Source: VBCG01 sp044226535 (GTDB taxonomy: Bacteria; Pseudomonadota; Gammaproteobacteria; Burkholderiales; Casimicrobiaceae). From it: 64,000 nt of DNA. The position numbers were made by a program, and so were the translations under genes. The notes beneath the pieces were generated by a model, which worked only from the letters and a program-made list of their open reading frames with translations, was not told where the DNA came from and did not search any database. The stretch is from NCBI GenBank assembly GCA_044226535.1, contig JBGAGT010000002.1, positions 248,001 through 312,000 of the forward strand, read 5' to 3'. Each line of letters begins with the position of its first letter. Positions within the stretch are counted from its first letter, which is position 1. Below are positions 56,104-63,441 of the stretch, one piece after another.

Positions 56104-56680
56104 GTCATCCCCGCGAAAGCGGGGACGCCTGATGCATATCGGCGAAACGTGCGACGGCCATCGGGGGCTCGGTCTTCGCGATGCACCCGGCTCAGGCCCG
56201 AGCCCCCGACGTCCGCCGCGCCGATCTGCATCAGGCGACCACGATTGCGCTCCCGGCGGGGCATGAGCTTCGCCATGCGAGTATTGCGGGCCATCTGCCA
56301 CCGGGTTTGATGTGGCGGTCCAGCGGTTCGTGGCCGTCCAGCGGGTCGCAGCAGTTCTGCGCCCGTTACGTCCTGGCGTGTAGCCCACGGGCAAGGGTAT
56401 CTGCGGGAGCCGCAAAGCTCGTGGCGCGCGTGTCGCCCGGCGCGTCGGACATCGGGGCTCGGCCCGGAGCCGGGTGTATCGCGAGGACCGAGCGCCGATG
56501 GCCGGCGCACGTTTCGCCGGGCGACATGCACGACGCGAGTTTGCGCGGATGCCGCAATACCCCGGCGCACGACGCGAGTTTGCGCGGATGCCGCAATACC
56601 CCGGCGCACGACGCGAGTTTGCGCGGGTCGACGCAATACCGCTGCCAAAGGCATGGGTCCCCGCTTACGCGGGGATGACG
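56104..56680. repeat. Composite inverted-repeat element bounded by REP palindromes
   Basis: The 0.6-kb gene-free segment is bounded by oppositely oriented REP palindromes (56104-56126 and 56657-56680). Inside, 56132-56215 and 56447-56530 are inverted copies of about 84 bases with roughly 85 percent identity by eye; weaker symmetry continues inward to about 56260 and 56405. The centre (56260-56405) holds no recognised gene. A 39-base tandem array interrupts the right arm. No protein-coding signal is convincing across the segment. Confidence 0.7.
56531..56640. repeat. 39-base tandem repeat, about 2.8 copies
   Basis: The unit starting CGACGCGAGTTTGCGCGG repeats at 56531-56569, 56570-56608 (identical) and 56609-56640 (diverging at its end). 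The period of 39 keeps reading frames open, but I see no gene that uses them. Confidence 0.85.
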
Positions 56681-58086
56681 GGCTGGAAGTGCCCGGGCGA
56701 TCGCGCGTGGAGCTTGAGCAAGAGGCGCGTGACGTCGATGTCGAAATCGCCGGGGCGCGGCGGCGCCTCGAGGAGCCGCGCGAGCTCGTCGTCGTCGCGC
56801 GCGCTGCCGAGCCAGCGCCAGTCGCGCACGAGGTGCACGTCGCAGCGCTCGCCGCGCGCTTCGCGGATCAGCGCACAGTCGTCGCCGAAGGGCCACGCGG
56901 GTATCGCCAGGGGTGCGAGCGCGGCGACGAGCCGCGCGTCGTGCGCCGCGCCGTCCTCGGCGCCCACGCAGGCGCCGTCGCAGCGGCCGAGCTGGCGCGC
57001 GAAGCAGGGCCCGTCGCGGCGCTCGAGCTTCATGCGGGTCAGGCAGAGCCGGTGCTCCGCGGCGAGCTCGCGCAGCGTCGCGCGCGCGCCGCGCCTGGAT
57101 GCGAACGGCCCATGGCAGCCCGACAGCGACTCGACCTCGTCGGCGGCGACGAAGGCGGGTAACGGCGAGCCGTCGAAGCGCAGCACGCCGGCGTCGCGCT
57201 TGCGGCGCAGCGCACGGTTGTGCGCCGGCATCATCGACTTCACCAGCATCGCCTCGCGCAGCAGCGCGCCGAGCTCGCCCGCGGTCTCCTCGTGCTCGAT
57301 GCGGCGGATCTCGGCGGAAAGCCGCAGGTCCGTCTCGCTGCGCCAGTCGGAGGAGAAGTGCGCGCCGACGCGCTCGCGCAGGTCGAGGGCCTTGCCGATG
57401 TACAGCGGAAGCGCGTTGTCGCCGTAGAAGCGGTAGACGCCGGGCGCCTCGGGCAGCGACTCGATGGCATCGGCGGGGAGCTGCGGGGGAAGGCTCGGCA
57501 CGCGCAGGATGCGCTTCACCTCGGCCTCGATGCGCGCGGCCTCGAACTGCGCGTAGAAGGCCTGCAGCAAAAGCCACAGCGCCTCGGCGTCGCCCAGTGC
57601 GCGGTGACGCTGCGACACCGCGAGGCCGTGCCGCGCGATCAGCGCGTCGAGGCCGTGGCCCTGCGCCTCCGGCTCGAGGCGGCGCGCGAGCTTGACGGTG
57701 CACAGCGGCCGGGTGCGGAACGGCCTGCCGCAGCGCTCGAAGGCGTTCTTGAGGAAACCGTGGTCGAAGCGCGCGTTGTGGGCGACGAATACCCGGCCTT
57801 CGAGCCGCGCCGCGACCTCCGAAGCCACCGTCGAGAAGGTCGGCGCGCCGCGCACCATGGCGTCGGTGATCCCGGTCAGCGCCTGGATCTCGGGCGGGAT
57901 CGGCACTTCGGGGTCGACCAGCGTCGCCCAGCGCTCCACGGTGGCGCCGGCCGCAGGCGGGCCTCGGGGCGCCTCGTCCCGGACGTCCACGGTGACGATC
58001 GCCACCTCGGTGATCCGGTCCGCGACCGCGCGCGTGCCCGTCGTCTCGAGGTCGACGAAGGCGATGCGGGGGGCGAAGAGGGCCAT
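56665..58086 (-). CDS. DEDDh 3'-5' exonuclease fused to a GIY-YIG nuclease (Cho/UvrC-like)
   Basis: The 473-residue protein has an N-terminal DnaQ-type exonuclease with DEDDh residues (FVDLETTG, HNARFDHGFL, HRALGDAEAL) and a C-terminal GIY-YIG domain (APGVYRFYGDNALPLYIGKALDLRERV) as in UvrC and Cho. It may incise or trim damaged DNA. The last four residues, VIPA, and the TAA stop are supplied by a REP palindrome (56657-56680). The gene is divergent from a LexA-like repressor and shares a 46-base gap with its SOS-like box, so it is probably damage-inducible. Several Cys (CDGACVGAED region) follow the GIY-YIG part. Confidence 0.9.
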   Translation of the reverse strand: MALFAPRIAFVDLETTGTRAVADRITEVAIVTVDVRDEAPRGPPAAGATVERWATLVDPEVPIPPEIQALTGITDAMVRGAPTFSTVASEVAARLEGRVFVAHNARFDHGFLKNAFERCGRPFRTRPLCTVKLARRLEPEAQGHGLDALIARHGLAVSQRHRALGDAEALWLLLQAFYAQFEAARIEAEVKRILRVPSLPPQLPADAIESLPEAPGVYRFYGDNALPLYIGKALDLRERVGAHFSSDWRSETDLRLSAEIRRIEHEETAGELGALLREAMLVKSMMPAHNRALRRKRDAGVLRFDGSPLPAFVAADEVESLSGCHGPFASRRGARATLRELAAEHRLCLTRMKLERRDGPCFARQLGRCDGACVGAEDGAAHDARLVAALAPLAIPAWPFGDDCALIREARGERCDVHLVRDWRWLGSARDDDELARLLEAPPRPGDFDIDVTRLLLKLHARSPGHFQPVIPA

Positions 58087-58097
58087 CGGCGGGGCAG

Positions 58098-58126
58098 TTG
58101 ACGTGCGAACGAACGTTCGCTATGGT
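58098..58126 (+). promoter_or_regulatory. LexA-like promoter with SOS-type box in the spacer
   Basis: TTGACG (58098-58103) and TATGGT (58121-58126) are exactly 17 bases apart. The spacer contains GCGAAC-N4-GTTCGC (58105-58120), which fits the CGAACRNRYGTTYG box of Gram-positive LexA, not the CTGT-N8-ACAG form usual in betaproteobacteria. Transcription would begin at about 58133, the A of the start codon. The box lies between the two divergent starts (58086 and 58133). Confidence 0.7.
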
Positions 58127-58132
58127 ACGCCC

Positions 58133-58708
58133 ATGTCGAACGATCGTTCCTACCTGGACGCGTTGCAGGACTACTACGCCAACCACCGGGCGCTGCCGTC
58201 CTATGCCTCGATCGGCAGCCTGCTGGGGCTCAAGTCCAAGTCGTCGGTCGCCGCCCTGGTGGCGCGGCTGAAGCTCGCAGGCTACCTCGAATCGACGCCC
58301 GACCGGCGGCTGGCGCCCTCGCGCAAGTTCTTCGCGCGTCCGCTCGCCGCCTCGCCGGTGCGCGCAGGGCTCCCGGAAGCCATCGAGGACGCGCAAAGCG
58401 ACGCGCTGACCATCGACGACTACCTGATCCCCAACCCCTCGCAGACGGTGCTGATCCGCGTGAAGGGCGATTCCATGGTCGACGCCGGCATCCACGAGGA
58501 CGACCTGGTGGTGGTCGAGAAGCGCGTCACCGCGCAAAAGGGCGACATCGTCGTCGCCATCGTCGACAACGAGTTCACGCTGAAGCGCCTCGACAGCGAG
58601 CGCGGGCAGTTCATCCTGCGTGCCGAGAACAAGGCCTACGCGCCGATCCGCCCCGAGGGCGGGCTGGAGATCTTCGGCGTGATGGTCGGCCTCGTGCGCA
58701 AGCTCTAG
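58133..58708 (+). CDS. LexA-like S24 self-cleaving repressor
   Basis: The 191-residue protein has an N-terminal winged helix (SYLDALQDYYANHRALPSYA, SKSSVAALVARLKLAGYL), a cleavage site Ala78-Gly79 (PVRAGLPEA) and the S24 catalytic dyad Ser114 (KGDSMVDAG) and Lys151 (FTLKRL). The Ser-Lys distance of 37 is the same as in E. coli LexA. The DNA-binding domain differs from housekeeping LexA, so this is a second LexA-type regulator or a variant. It is divergent from the exonuclease/GIY-YIG gene. The mRNA appears leaderless. Named here only as LexA-like. Confidence 0.9.
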   Translation: MSNDRSYLDALQDYYANHRALPSYASIGSLLGLKSKSSVAALVARLKLAGYLESTPDRRLAPSRKFFARPLAASPVRAGLPEAIEDAQSDALTIDDYLIPNPSQTVLIRVKGDSMVDAGIHEDDLVVVEKRVTAQKGDIVVAIVDNEFTLKRLDSERGQFILRAENKAYAPIRPEGGLEIFGVMVGLVRKL

Positions 58709-58718
58709 GCCGCTTGGG

Positions 58719-59429
58719 TCAAAGCAGCGTCACCACGCGCACCGCGACTTCGCGGTAGTCGCGGAATCCCAGCCGTTGGTACAGCGCGTGCGCCACCGCG
58801 TTGTCGCTCATCACGTGCAGGAACGAGGTCTCGCCGCGCAGCATGGCGCGCCGGACGAGCTTCAGCATGAGGCGCGCCGCGTGTCCCTTCCCGCGGCAAT
58901 CGGGATGCGTGCACACGCCGCTGACCTCGCGAAACCGCCCCGCGCGCATGCGCTCGCCCGCCATGGCGATGAGGTGGCCACCCTCGAAATAACCGAAGTA
59001 ATCGCCGAGCTCGATGGTGCGCGGGCCGAAGGGCCCGGGCCGCGTGAGCTCGGCGAGCGCCATCGCCTCGGCGGCATGCTCGCGCCCCAGCGGGGTGGCG
59101 TCGGGCGCCGGATCCTCCGGGGGGAGCGGCGCTTCCCACCGCATGCGGCGCATGGTCGTCTCGCCGTCCAGCCGCCAGCCCACGGGCACCGGCGCGGTCC
59201 ATTGCGCGGTGTAGAAATGCTCGCCCGGCTCGCACCAGGGGCGCAGCGCGTCGATGTCGCCGCCTTGCGGGTCGGCGAATGCGATGATGGGCGAGAAGCC
59301 GCGCGCGTAGCGGCGCACCGCTTCGTTGCCCTCGGACAGCGCGCGCTGGTCGCCGGAGAGCGCATGCCACACCACGTCGGCGAGCACGTCCGCGCCGCCT
59401 GCCATCGTCGCCGTGGGGATGGTGCTCAC
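58719..59429 (-). CDS. GNAT-family N-acetyltransferase
   Basis: The 236-residue protein has a C-terminal GNAT fold with the acetyl-CoA loop RGKGHAARLML preceded by REVSGVCTHPDCRG, and the C-terminal SDNAVAHALYQRLGFRDYRE. The N-terminal half is a less conserved region, as in FR47-like members. Substrate unknown. Its start overlaps the end of the DUF1992 gene by 4 bases, so it is third in a minus-strand operon with the molybdopterin oxidoreductase. Confidence 0.88.
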   Translation of the reverse strand: MSTIPTATMAGGADVLADVVWHALSGDQRALSEGNEAVRRYARGFSPIIAFADPQGGDIDALRPWCEPGEHFYTAQWTAPVPVGWRLDGETTMRRMRWEAPLPPEDPAPDATPLGREHAAEAMALAELTRPGPFGPRTIELGDYFGYFEGGHLIAMAGERMRAGRFREVSGVCTHPDCRGKGHAARLMLKLVRRAMLRGETSFLHVMSDNAVAHALYQRLGFRDYREVAVRVVTLL

Positions 59430-59806
59430 AGCCGCGGCTTCAACCGCAGGGACTCGAGGCGCAGGGCGATCTTCTGCTCGACCTCGGCGAGGCGCTGCGC
59501 GGCGCGCTGCCGCGCAGGCTCATCGGTGGCGGCATCGAGCTCGGCGCGCAGCCTCGCGCGCTGGTGGAACCACTCGATCTCGGCCGGCGGCGCGTTGGCG
59601 TCCTTGAGGATCTTCATCGCCATGCGCAGCTCCGCCGGCGTCTCGTCGAAGCCACGATCGGCGGGGAAGGGCTTGCCGTAGTGCGCGGCCGAGGCGAGCT
59701 CGCCCGATGCGGAAGCCTCCTCGAGGTGGCGCGCGATCGACTCGTCGAGCGTGAGCGCGCGGGCGATGCGCTTCGCCTCGGCGCGTTCTTCCTCGTCGGG
59801 CGTCAT
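59426..59806 (-). CDS. DUF1992 (DnaJ-C28-like) protein
   Basis: The 126-residue protein has the DUF1992 core: IARHLEEASASGELASAAHYGKPFPADRG, then a PAELRMAMKILKDANAPPAEIEW helix and a charged C-terminal coil. This domain is found in small bacterial proteins and in eukaryotic DNAJC28; its function is unknown. The start (MTPDEEERAEA) overlaps the end of the oxidoreductase gene, and its stop overlaps the GNAT start. Confidence 0.85.
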   Translation of the reverse strand: MTPDEEERAEAKRIARALTLDESIARHLEEASASGELASAAHYGKPFPADRGFDETPAELRMAMKILKDANAPPAEIEWFHQRARLRAELDAATDEPARQRAAQRLAEVEQKIALRLESLRLKPRL

Positions 59807-62055
59807 CGTGGCGCAGCGGAACGCACGGCGGCCGCGGAAGGGGTGATCGCCGCCGTCGCGCCGGCGGCAGGCGCGATCGCCGCGACCTCGACCAGGCAGT
59901 CGTAGAAGGTCGCGGCGGCGCCCATGTCGGACAGCCGCTGGCTGGTGACGGCGTTGGCGTTCTCGCCGCCGGGTGCGAGCTTGCGCCACCAGATCGACGG
60001 CGCGACGGCGACGCCCTCGCGCGCACGGTCGGTCACCTGCGCGGTGGCCTCGAAGGCGCCGCGGTCGTTGAACACACGCACCGGCGCGCCATCGTCGATG
60101 CCGCGCGCCGCGGCGTCGACGGGATGGAGCAGCACGCGCGGCCCCTTTTCCTCGCCGACGAAGCTCGGCAGGTTGGCGAAGGTCGAGTTGAGGAAGTTGC
60201 GCGCCGGCGGCGAGATGAACGCCAGCGGATAGCGCGCGGCCAGCGCGGGCGCGGCGTCGGGCGACTCGACCGGCGGCACGAAATCGGGCAGCGGGTCGTG
60301 CCCGCGCGCCGCCAGCGTCGCCGAGGCGAACTCGCAACGCCCCGATGGCGTGGGGAAGTTGCCGCGCGCGAAGGGGGCGTAGCGCTCGGGCAGGGCGAGG
60401 CGCCGAAAGCCCTCGCGCTTCAGCGATGCCCAATCGTTCCCCGCCATCGCGGGATGGCTCCACAGGAATGCGGATGCCGCCATCGCCTCGTCGCTGTCGG
60501 CGAAGCAGGGGTCGTCGAAGCCCATCGCCCTGGCGAGGCGCCGGAACACCTCGGTGTTGGGCAGCGCCTCGCCGAGCGGCTCGATCGCCGGCAGGTTGGC
60601 GACGGCGTACAGGTGACCGTACGAGGTGTGCACGTCGAGCTGCTCGAGCTGCGTGGTCGCGGGCAGCAGGATGTCGGCGTAGTCGGCGGTGTCGGTCTGG
60701 AAGATCTCGTGGACCACGACGAAAAGGTCCTCGCGCGCGAACCCTCTCGTGACCTTGGCCGAATCCGGCGCCACCGCCAGCGGGTTGCTGTTGTAGACGT
60801 AGATGGCGCGCACCGGCGGGTCGGCCTCGAGCAGCGCATCGCCGATCGCCGACATGTTGATCGTGCGCGTGCCGGCGGGGATGAGGTCGGGCCGCTCGAG
60901 CGCCTCGCGATCGACGGGGAAGCTGCCCGAGGACGAGAGCAGCGCGCCGCCCGCGGGGTCGCGCCACGCACCCACCAGCGCCGGCAGGCAGGCGATGGCG
61001 CGCATGGCGTTGCCCCCGCCCGAGTGGCGCTGCAGGCCGTAGTTGGCGCGGATGGCCGCGGGACGCGTCGTGCCGTACGCGCGCGCGAGGTCGACCACCA
61101 CCTGCGCGGGGATGCGGCAGGTGCGCGCCACGCGGTCCGGGTCCCACTGCGCCGCGCGCGCGGCCAGCGCCTCGTAGCCCACCGTGTAGCGCTCGACGTA
61201 GTCGCGGTCGACGAGCCCTTCCGCGATCAGCACGTGCATCAGCCCGAACGCCAGCGCGGCGTCGGTGCCCGGCATCGGCGCGATGTGCTGGTGGCACTTT
61301 TCCGCGGTGGCGCTGCGGTAGGGATCGATGGCGACCAGCTTCGCGCCGCGGCGCTTGGCGTCCTGCGCGCGCGTCCAGAAATGCAGGTTGGAGGCGATGG
61401 AGTTGCTGCCCCAGATGAGGATCAGCCGGCTGTCGGCGAAGGCCTCGACGTCCATGCCCATCGACGCGCCGATGACGGCGCCCCAGCCGGCCTTGCCGGC
61501 GCTGGCGCAAATGGTGCGGTCGAGCAGCGACGCGCCGAGGCGATGGAAGAAGCGCCGGTCCATCGAGCTGCCCTGCAGCAGGCCCATGGTGCCGCAGTAG
61601 CTGTAGGGCAGGATGGCCTGCGGCCCGTCCTGCGACGCGGCGATCGCGCCGAAGCGCTGCGCGACCGTGGCGATCGCCTCGTCCCAGCCGATGCGCTCGA
61701 AGCGCGCGCCAGGCCCTTTCGGGCCGACGAGCTTCATCGGGAACAGGATGCGCTCCGACGAATACGTGCGCTCGAGGTAGCGCGCGACCTTGGTGCACAA
61801 CGTCCCCTGCGTCGGCGGATGGTCCTCGGCGCCGCGGATGGCGATGGCGCGGCCGTTCGACACGGTCACCCGCGTCGCGCAGGTATCCGGGCAGTCGTGC
61901 GGGCAGGCGCCGCGCACCTCGCGAACCTCGTCATCCCCGCGAGCCTCGTCATCCCGGCGAGCCTCGTCATCCCCGCGGGCCTCGTCATCCCGGCGAGCCT
62001 CGTCATCCCCGCGAAAGCGGGGACCCACCACGTCGCGCCGTTCATCGGGAACCAT
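59803..62055 (-). CDS. Molybdopterin oxidoreductase with repeat-derived N-terminus
   Basis: The protein of up to 750 residues is a DMSO-reductase-family enzyme: an N-terminal 4Fe-4S motif (CPHDCPDTC, then LCTKV), the molybdopterin domains (GSNSIASNLHFW, YVYNSNPLAV) and a C-terminal dinucleotide-binding domain (RNFLNSTFANLP, GAPVRVFNDRG). It transfers electrons to or from an unknown substrate; no Tat motif is seen, so it is cytoplasmic. From ATG 62055 the first 46 residues are Asp/Glu/Arg repeats encoded by REP-derived 18-base units. GTG 61917 (VRGACPHDC), preceded by GACGAGG, is an alternative start that would exclude them. Confidence 0.9.
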   Translation of the reverse strand: MVPDERRDVVGPRFRGDDEARRDDEARGDDEARRDDEARGDDEVREVRGACPHDCPDTCATRVTVSNGRAIAIRGAEDHPPTQGTLCTKVARYLERTYSSERILFPMKLVGPKGPGARFERIGWDEAIATVAQRFGAIAASQDGPQAILPYSYCGTMGLLQGSSMDRRFFHRLGASLLDRTICASAGKAGWGAVIGASMGMDVEAFADSRLILIWGSNSIASNLHFWTRAQDAKRRGAKLVAIDPYRSATAEKCHQHIAPMPGTDAALAFGLMHVLIAEGLVDRDYVERYTVGYEALAARAAQWDPDRVARTCRIPAQVVVDLARAYGTTRPAAIRANYGLQRHSGGGNAMRAIACLPALVGAWRDPAGGALLSSSGSFPVDREALERPDLIPAGTRTINMSAIGDALLEADPPVRAIYVYNSNPLAVAPDSAKVTRGFAREDLFVVVHEIFQTDTADYADILLPATTQLEQLDVHTSYGHLYAVANLPAIEPLGEALPNTEVFRRLARAMGFDDPCFADSDEAMAASAFLWSHPAMAGNDWASLKREGFRRLALPERYAPFARGNFPTPSGRCEFASATLAARGHDPLPDFVPPVESPDAAPALAARYPLAFISPPARNFLNSTFANLPSFVGEEKGPRVLLHPVDAAARGIDDGAPVRVFNDRGAFEATAQVTDRAREGVAVAPSIWWRKLAPGGENANAVTSQRLSDMGAAATFYDCLVEVAAIAPAAGATAAITPSAAAVRSAAPR
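61926..62024. repeat. Tandem array of half-REP units ending in a full REP palindrome
   Basis: Five 18-base units (CCTCGTCATCCCSGCGRG form) occur at 61926-62015, alternating CCCCGC and CCCGGC so that a 36-base higher-order period is visible. The fifth unit runs into GCGGGG and completes the normal REP hairpin (to 62024). The array overlaps the 5' end of the oxidoreductase gene. Confidence 0.88.
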
Positions 62056-62228
62056 GCCGTGATTCTACCGGCCGGCCTTCGCCGGCATGCGAGCGCGCTG
62101 CGCGCGAAACCATCCGGCCGCCGGTCCCCGGCCCAAGCTGCCTGAAGGCCTCGATGTTCACGACAGCATTTTGCCGCCATCGTTGCGCATCAAGCACTTG
62201 GCTTCACGCTTGGCACCGTTTGGCGCCT

Positions 62229-62244
62229 TGGCACGGTTGCTGCA
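62229..62244 (+). promoter_or_regulatory. Candidate sigma-54 promoter of the J-like protein gene
   Basis: TGGCACG at 62229-62235 and CTGCA at 62240-62244 give the invariant GG-N10-GC with only one mismatch to TGGCACG-N4-TTGCW. The expected start of transcription, about 62255, leaves a 54-base leader ending in a GACAGGAGCC Shine-Dalgarno. The 250-base gap holds no other clear promoter. Confidence 0.55.
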
Positions 62245-62308
62245 GAAGGAGGCCTGTCCAGGATCCCGATCCAAGAATCCAAACCCGCATTCCCGACAGG
62301 AGCCTTCC

Positions 62309-62644
62309 GTGAACTACACGCACTACGACTATCTCGAACTGCCGCCCGGCTCGTCGCCGGCCCGCATCGAGGCTGCCTACGCGAAGCTGCTGGAGCGCTT
62401 CGGCTACGGGCGCAGCGAAGCCGGCCAGGACATGGCGGGGCTGGTGCGCATGATCCACGCCGCCTACGACGTGCTGCACGACGACGCGGCGCGCGCCGCC
62501 TACGATCGCACGCTCGCCGAGGAAGCCTCGATCGCCGACGCGGCGCTCAAGGCGGAGCTGGACGCGCAGGCACCGCGCCTCACGCGGCGCGTGCAGGCCG
62601 TTCCCCAGCCGCTCAACGCCGCGTTCGGCTCGCTCGCCGCGTGA
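62309..62644 (+). CDS. J-domain-like small protein without HPD
   Basis: The 111-residue protein starts at GTG 62309 and resembles the first 65 residues of a J domain: NYTHYDYLELPPGSSPARIEAAY, then MIHAAYDVLHDDAARAAYDRTL. The HPD tripeptide between helices II and III, needed to stimulate Hsp70, is absent (FGYGRSE instead). It is therefore a J-like protein that may bind partners but not act as a normal cochaperone. The gene stands behind a sigma-54-type promoter and before other small genes. Confidence 0.8.
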   Translation: MNYTHYDYLELPPGSSPARIEAAYAKLLERFGYGRSEAGQDMAGLVRMIHAAYDVLHDDAARAAYDRTLAEEASIADAALKAELDAQAPRLTRRVQAVPQPLNAAFGSLAA

Positions 62645-63066
62645 TCCGCCGCCATCGAGTGCCCGCCTGATTCGACCGCCGTGGAATTCCATCCCCCTTT
62701 CTGGTCGCCGGGAAGCACTTTTTCCTTCAACTGCAAACAGCGATGCGGTCGGTGACCACCTTTTATTCGTCGACGCGCGTGGCTTCGCTGCGCGTCACGC
62801 ACGCGGGGCTGCGCGTGCGCAGGCTTTGCGCGGAACGCGCCCTGCGGCGCGCGCAGCGGTCGCGGGCGGCGGCACGCCGCCGGCTCCAGGACGTGCGCGC
62901 GCGAGCCGTCGCGCGATGCGTGGGCCCGCGGGGCCGCCCGTTGGGCATCGCGCGGGGCTTCCTGCCGCTCATTCGCCACTGAACGCGGGCGCACTCGGCC
63001 ATCCGGACGATTGCGCGCACGGCATTCCCGATCCGACACTGACCTCGAGCTTCCAGGAGACAACAC
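62645..63066. other. Gap with one doubtful Arg-rich frame
   Basis: This 422-base stretch carries the palindrome TGGAATTCCA (62681-62690) and a T-rich patch (62720) but no certain gene. An open frame at 62743-62982 would encode 79 residues, about a quarter of them Arg, with no Shine-Dalgarno and no known domain; it looks like a GC-composition artefact, although a small basic protein cannot be excluded. Confidence 0.4.
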
Positions 63067-63393
63067 GTGGACCGCTGCACCACTTGCCAGTACTACGATC
63101 GCCAGAACAAGGGCTCGGGCATCGGCCAGTGCCGCCGTGAGGCGCCCGCGCTTTCGCCGGTCAACGTCAAGCCCTACATGATCGAAGGCGTGTGGCCCAC
63201 GGTCCGCGACGACGACTGGTGCGGCGAGTGGAAGGCCTCGCAGCGCCGCCTCGAGGCGCGGCCGTCCATGGATTTGCTGGCCGGCGCGCTGCCGCCGCCG
63301 GCGACGCAGGTGCGCCCGGTCGCGATGGGCGCCGCGGCGCTCAGCGTCCCGCTGCCCATGGCCATCGGCGCTGGCACGAGAGGCAACGACTGA
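63067..63393 (+). CDS. Small Cys-containing protein, possible metal binder
   Basis: The 108-residue protein starts at GTG 63067 after CCAGGAGACAAC. Its N-terminus has CTTCQYY, then GQCRREAP and DDWCGEW, four Cys spaced as C-x2-C-x14-C-x28-C or so, suggesting a zinc or iron-sulfur site. The C-terminal half is Ala/Pro-rich. Similar short proteins with a CxxCxYY start are seen in betaproteobacteria without known function. It is co-directional with the J-like gene. Confidence 0.75.
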   Translation: MDRCTTCQYYDRQNKGSGIGQCRREAPALSPVNVKPYMIEGVWPTVRDDDWCGEWKASQRRLEARPSMDLLAGALPPPATQVRPVAMGAAALSVPLPMAIGAGTRGND

Positions 63394-63441
63394 CGCACGG
63401 GCTCGCCTGACGAGCCTGCGGGGCTGCTAGAGTCCCGCTCG

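Noticed and set aside
56531..56640. CRISPR array
   Set aside because: The repeats are directly adjacent with no spacers, and no cas gene is near.
56036..56678. Several 76- to 224-codon frames in the repeat segment
   Set aside because: They are translations of REP palindromes and the 39-base array in several frames and strands, with no start signals.
62743..62982. 79-codon Arg-rich frame as a gene
   Set aside because: No ribosome-binding site, no recognised domain and a composition typical of non-coding GC-rich DNA. It is kept only as a note on the gap.
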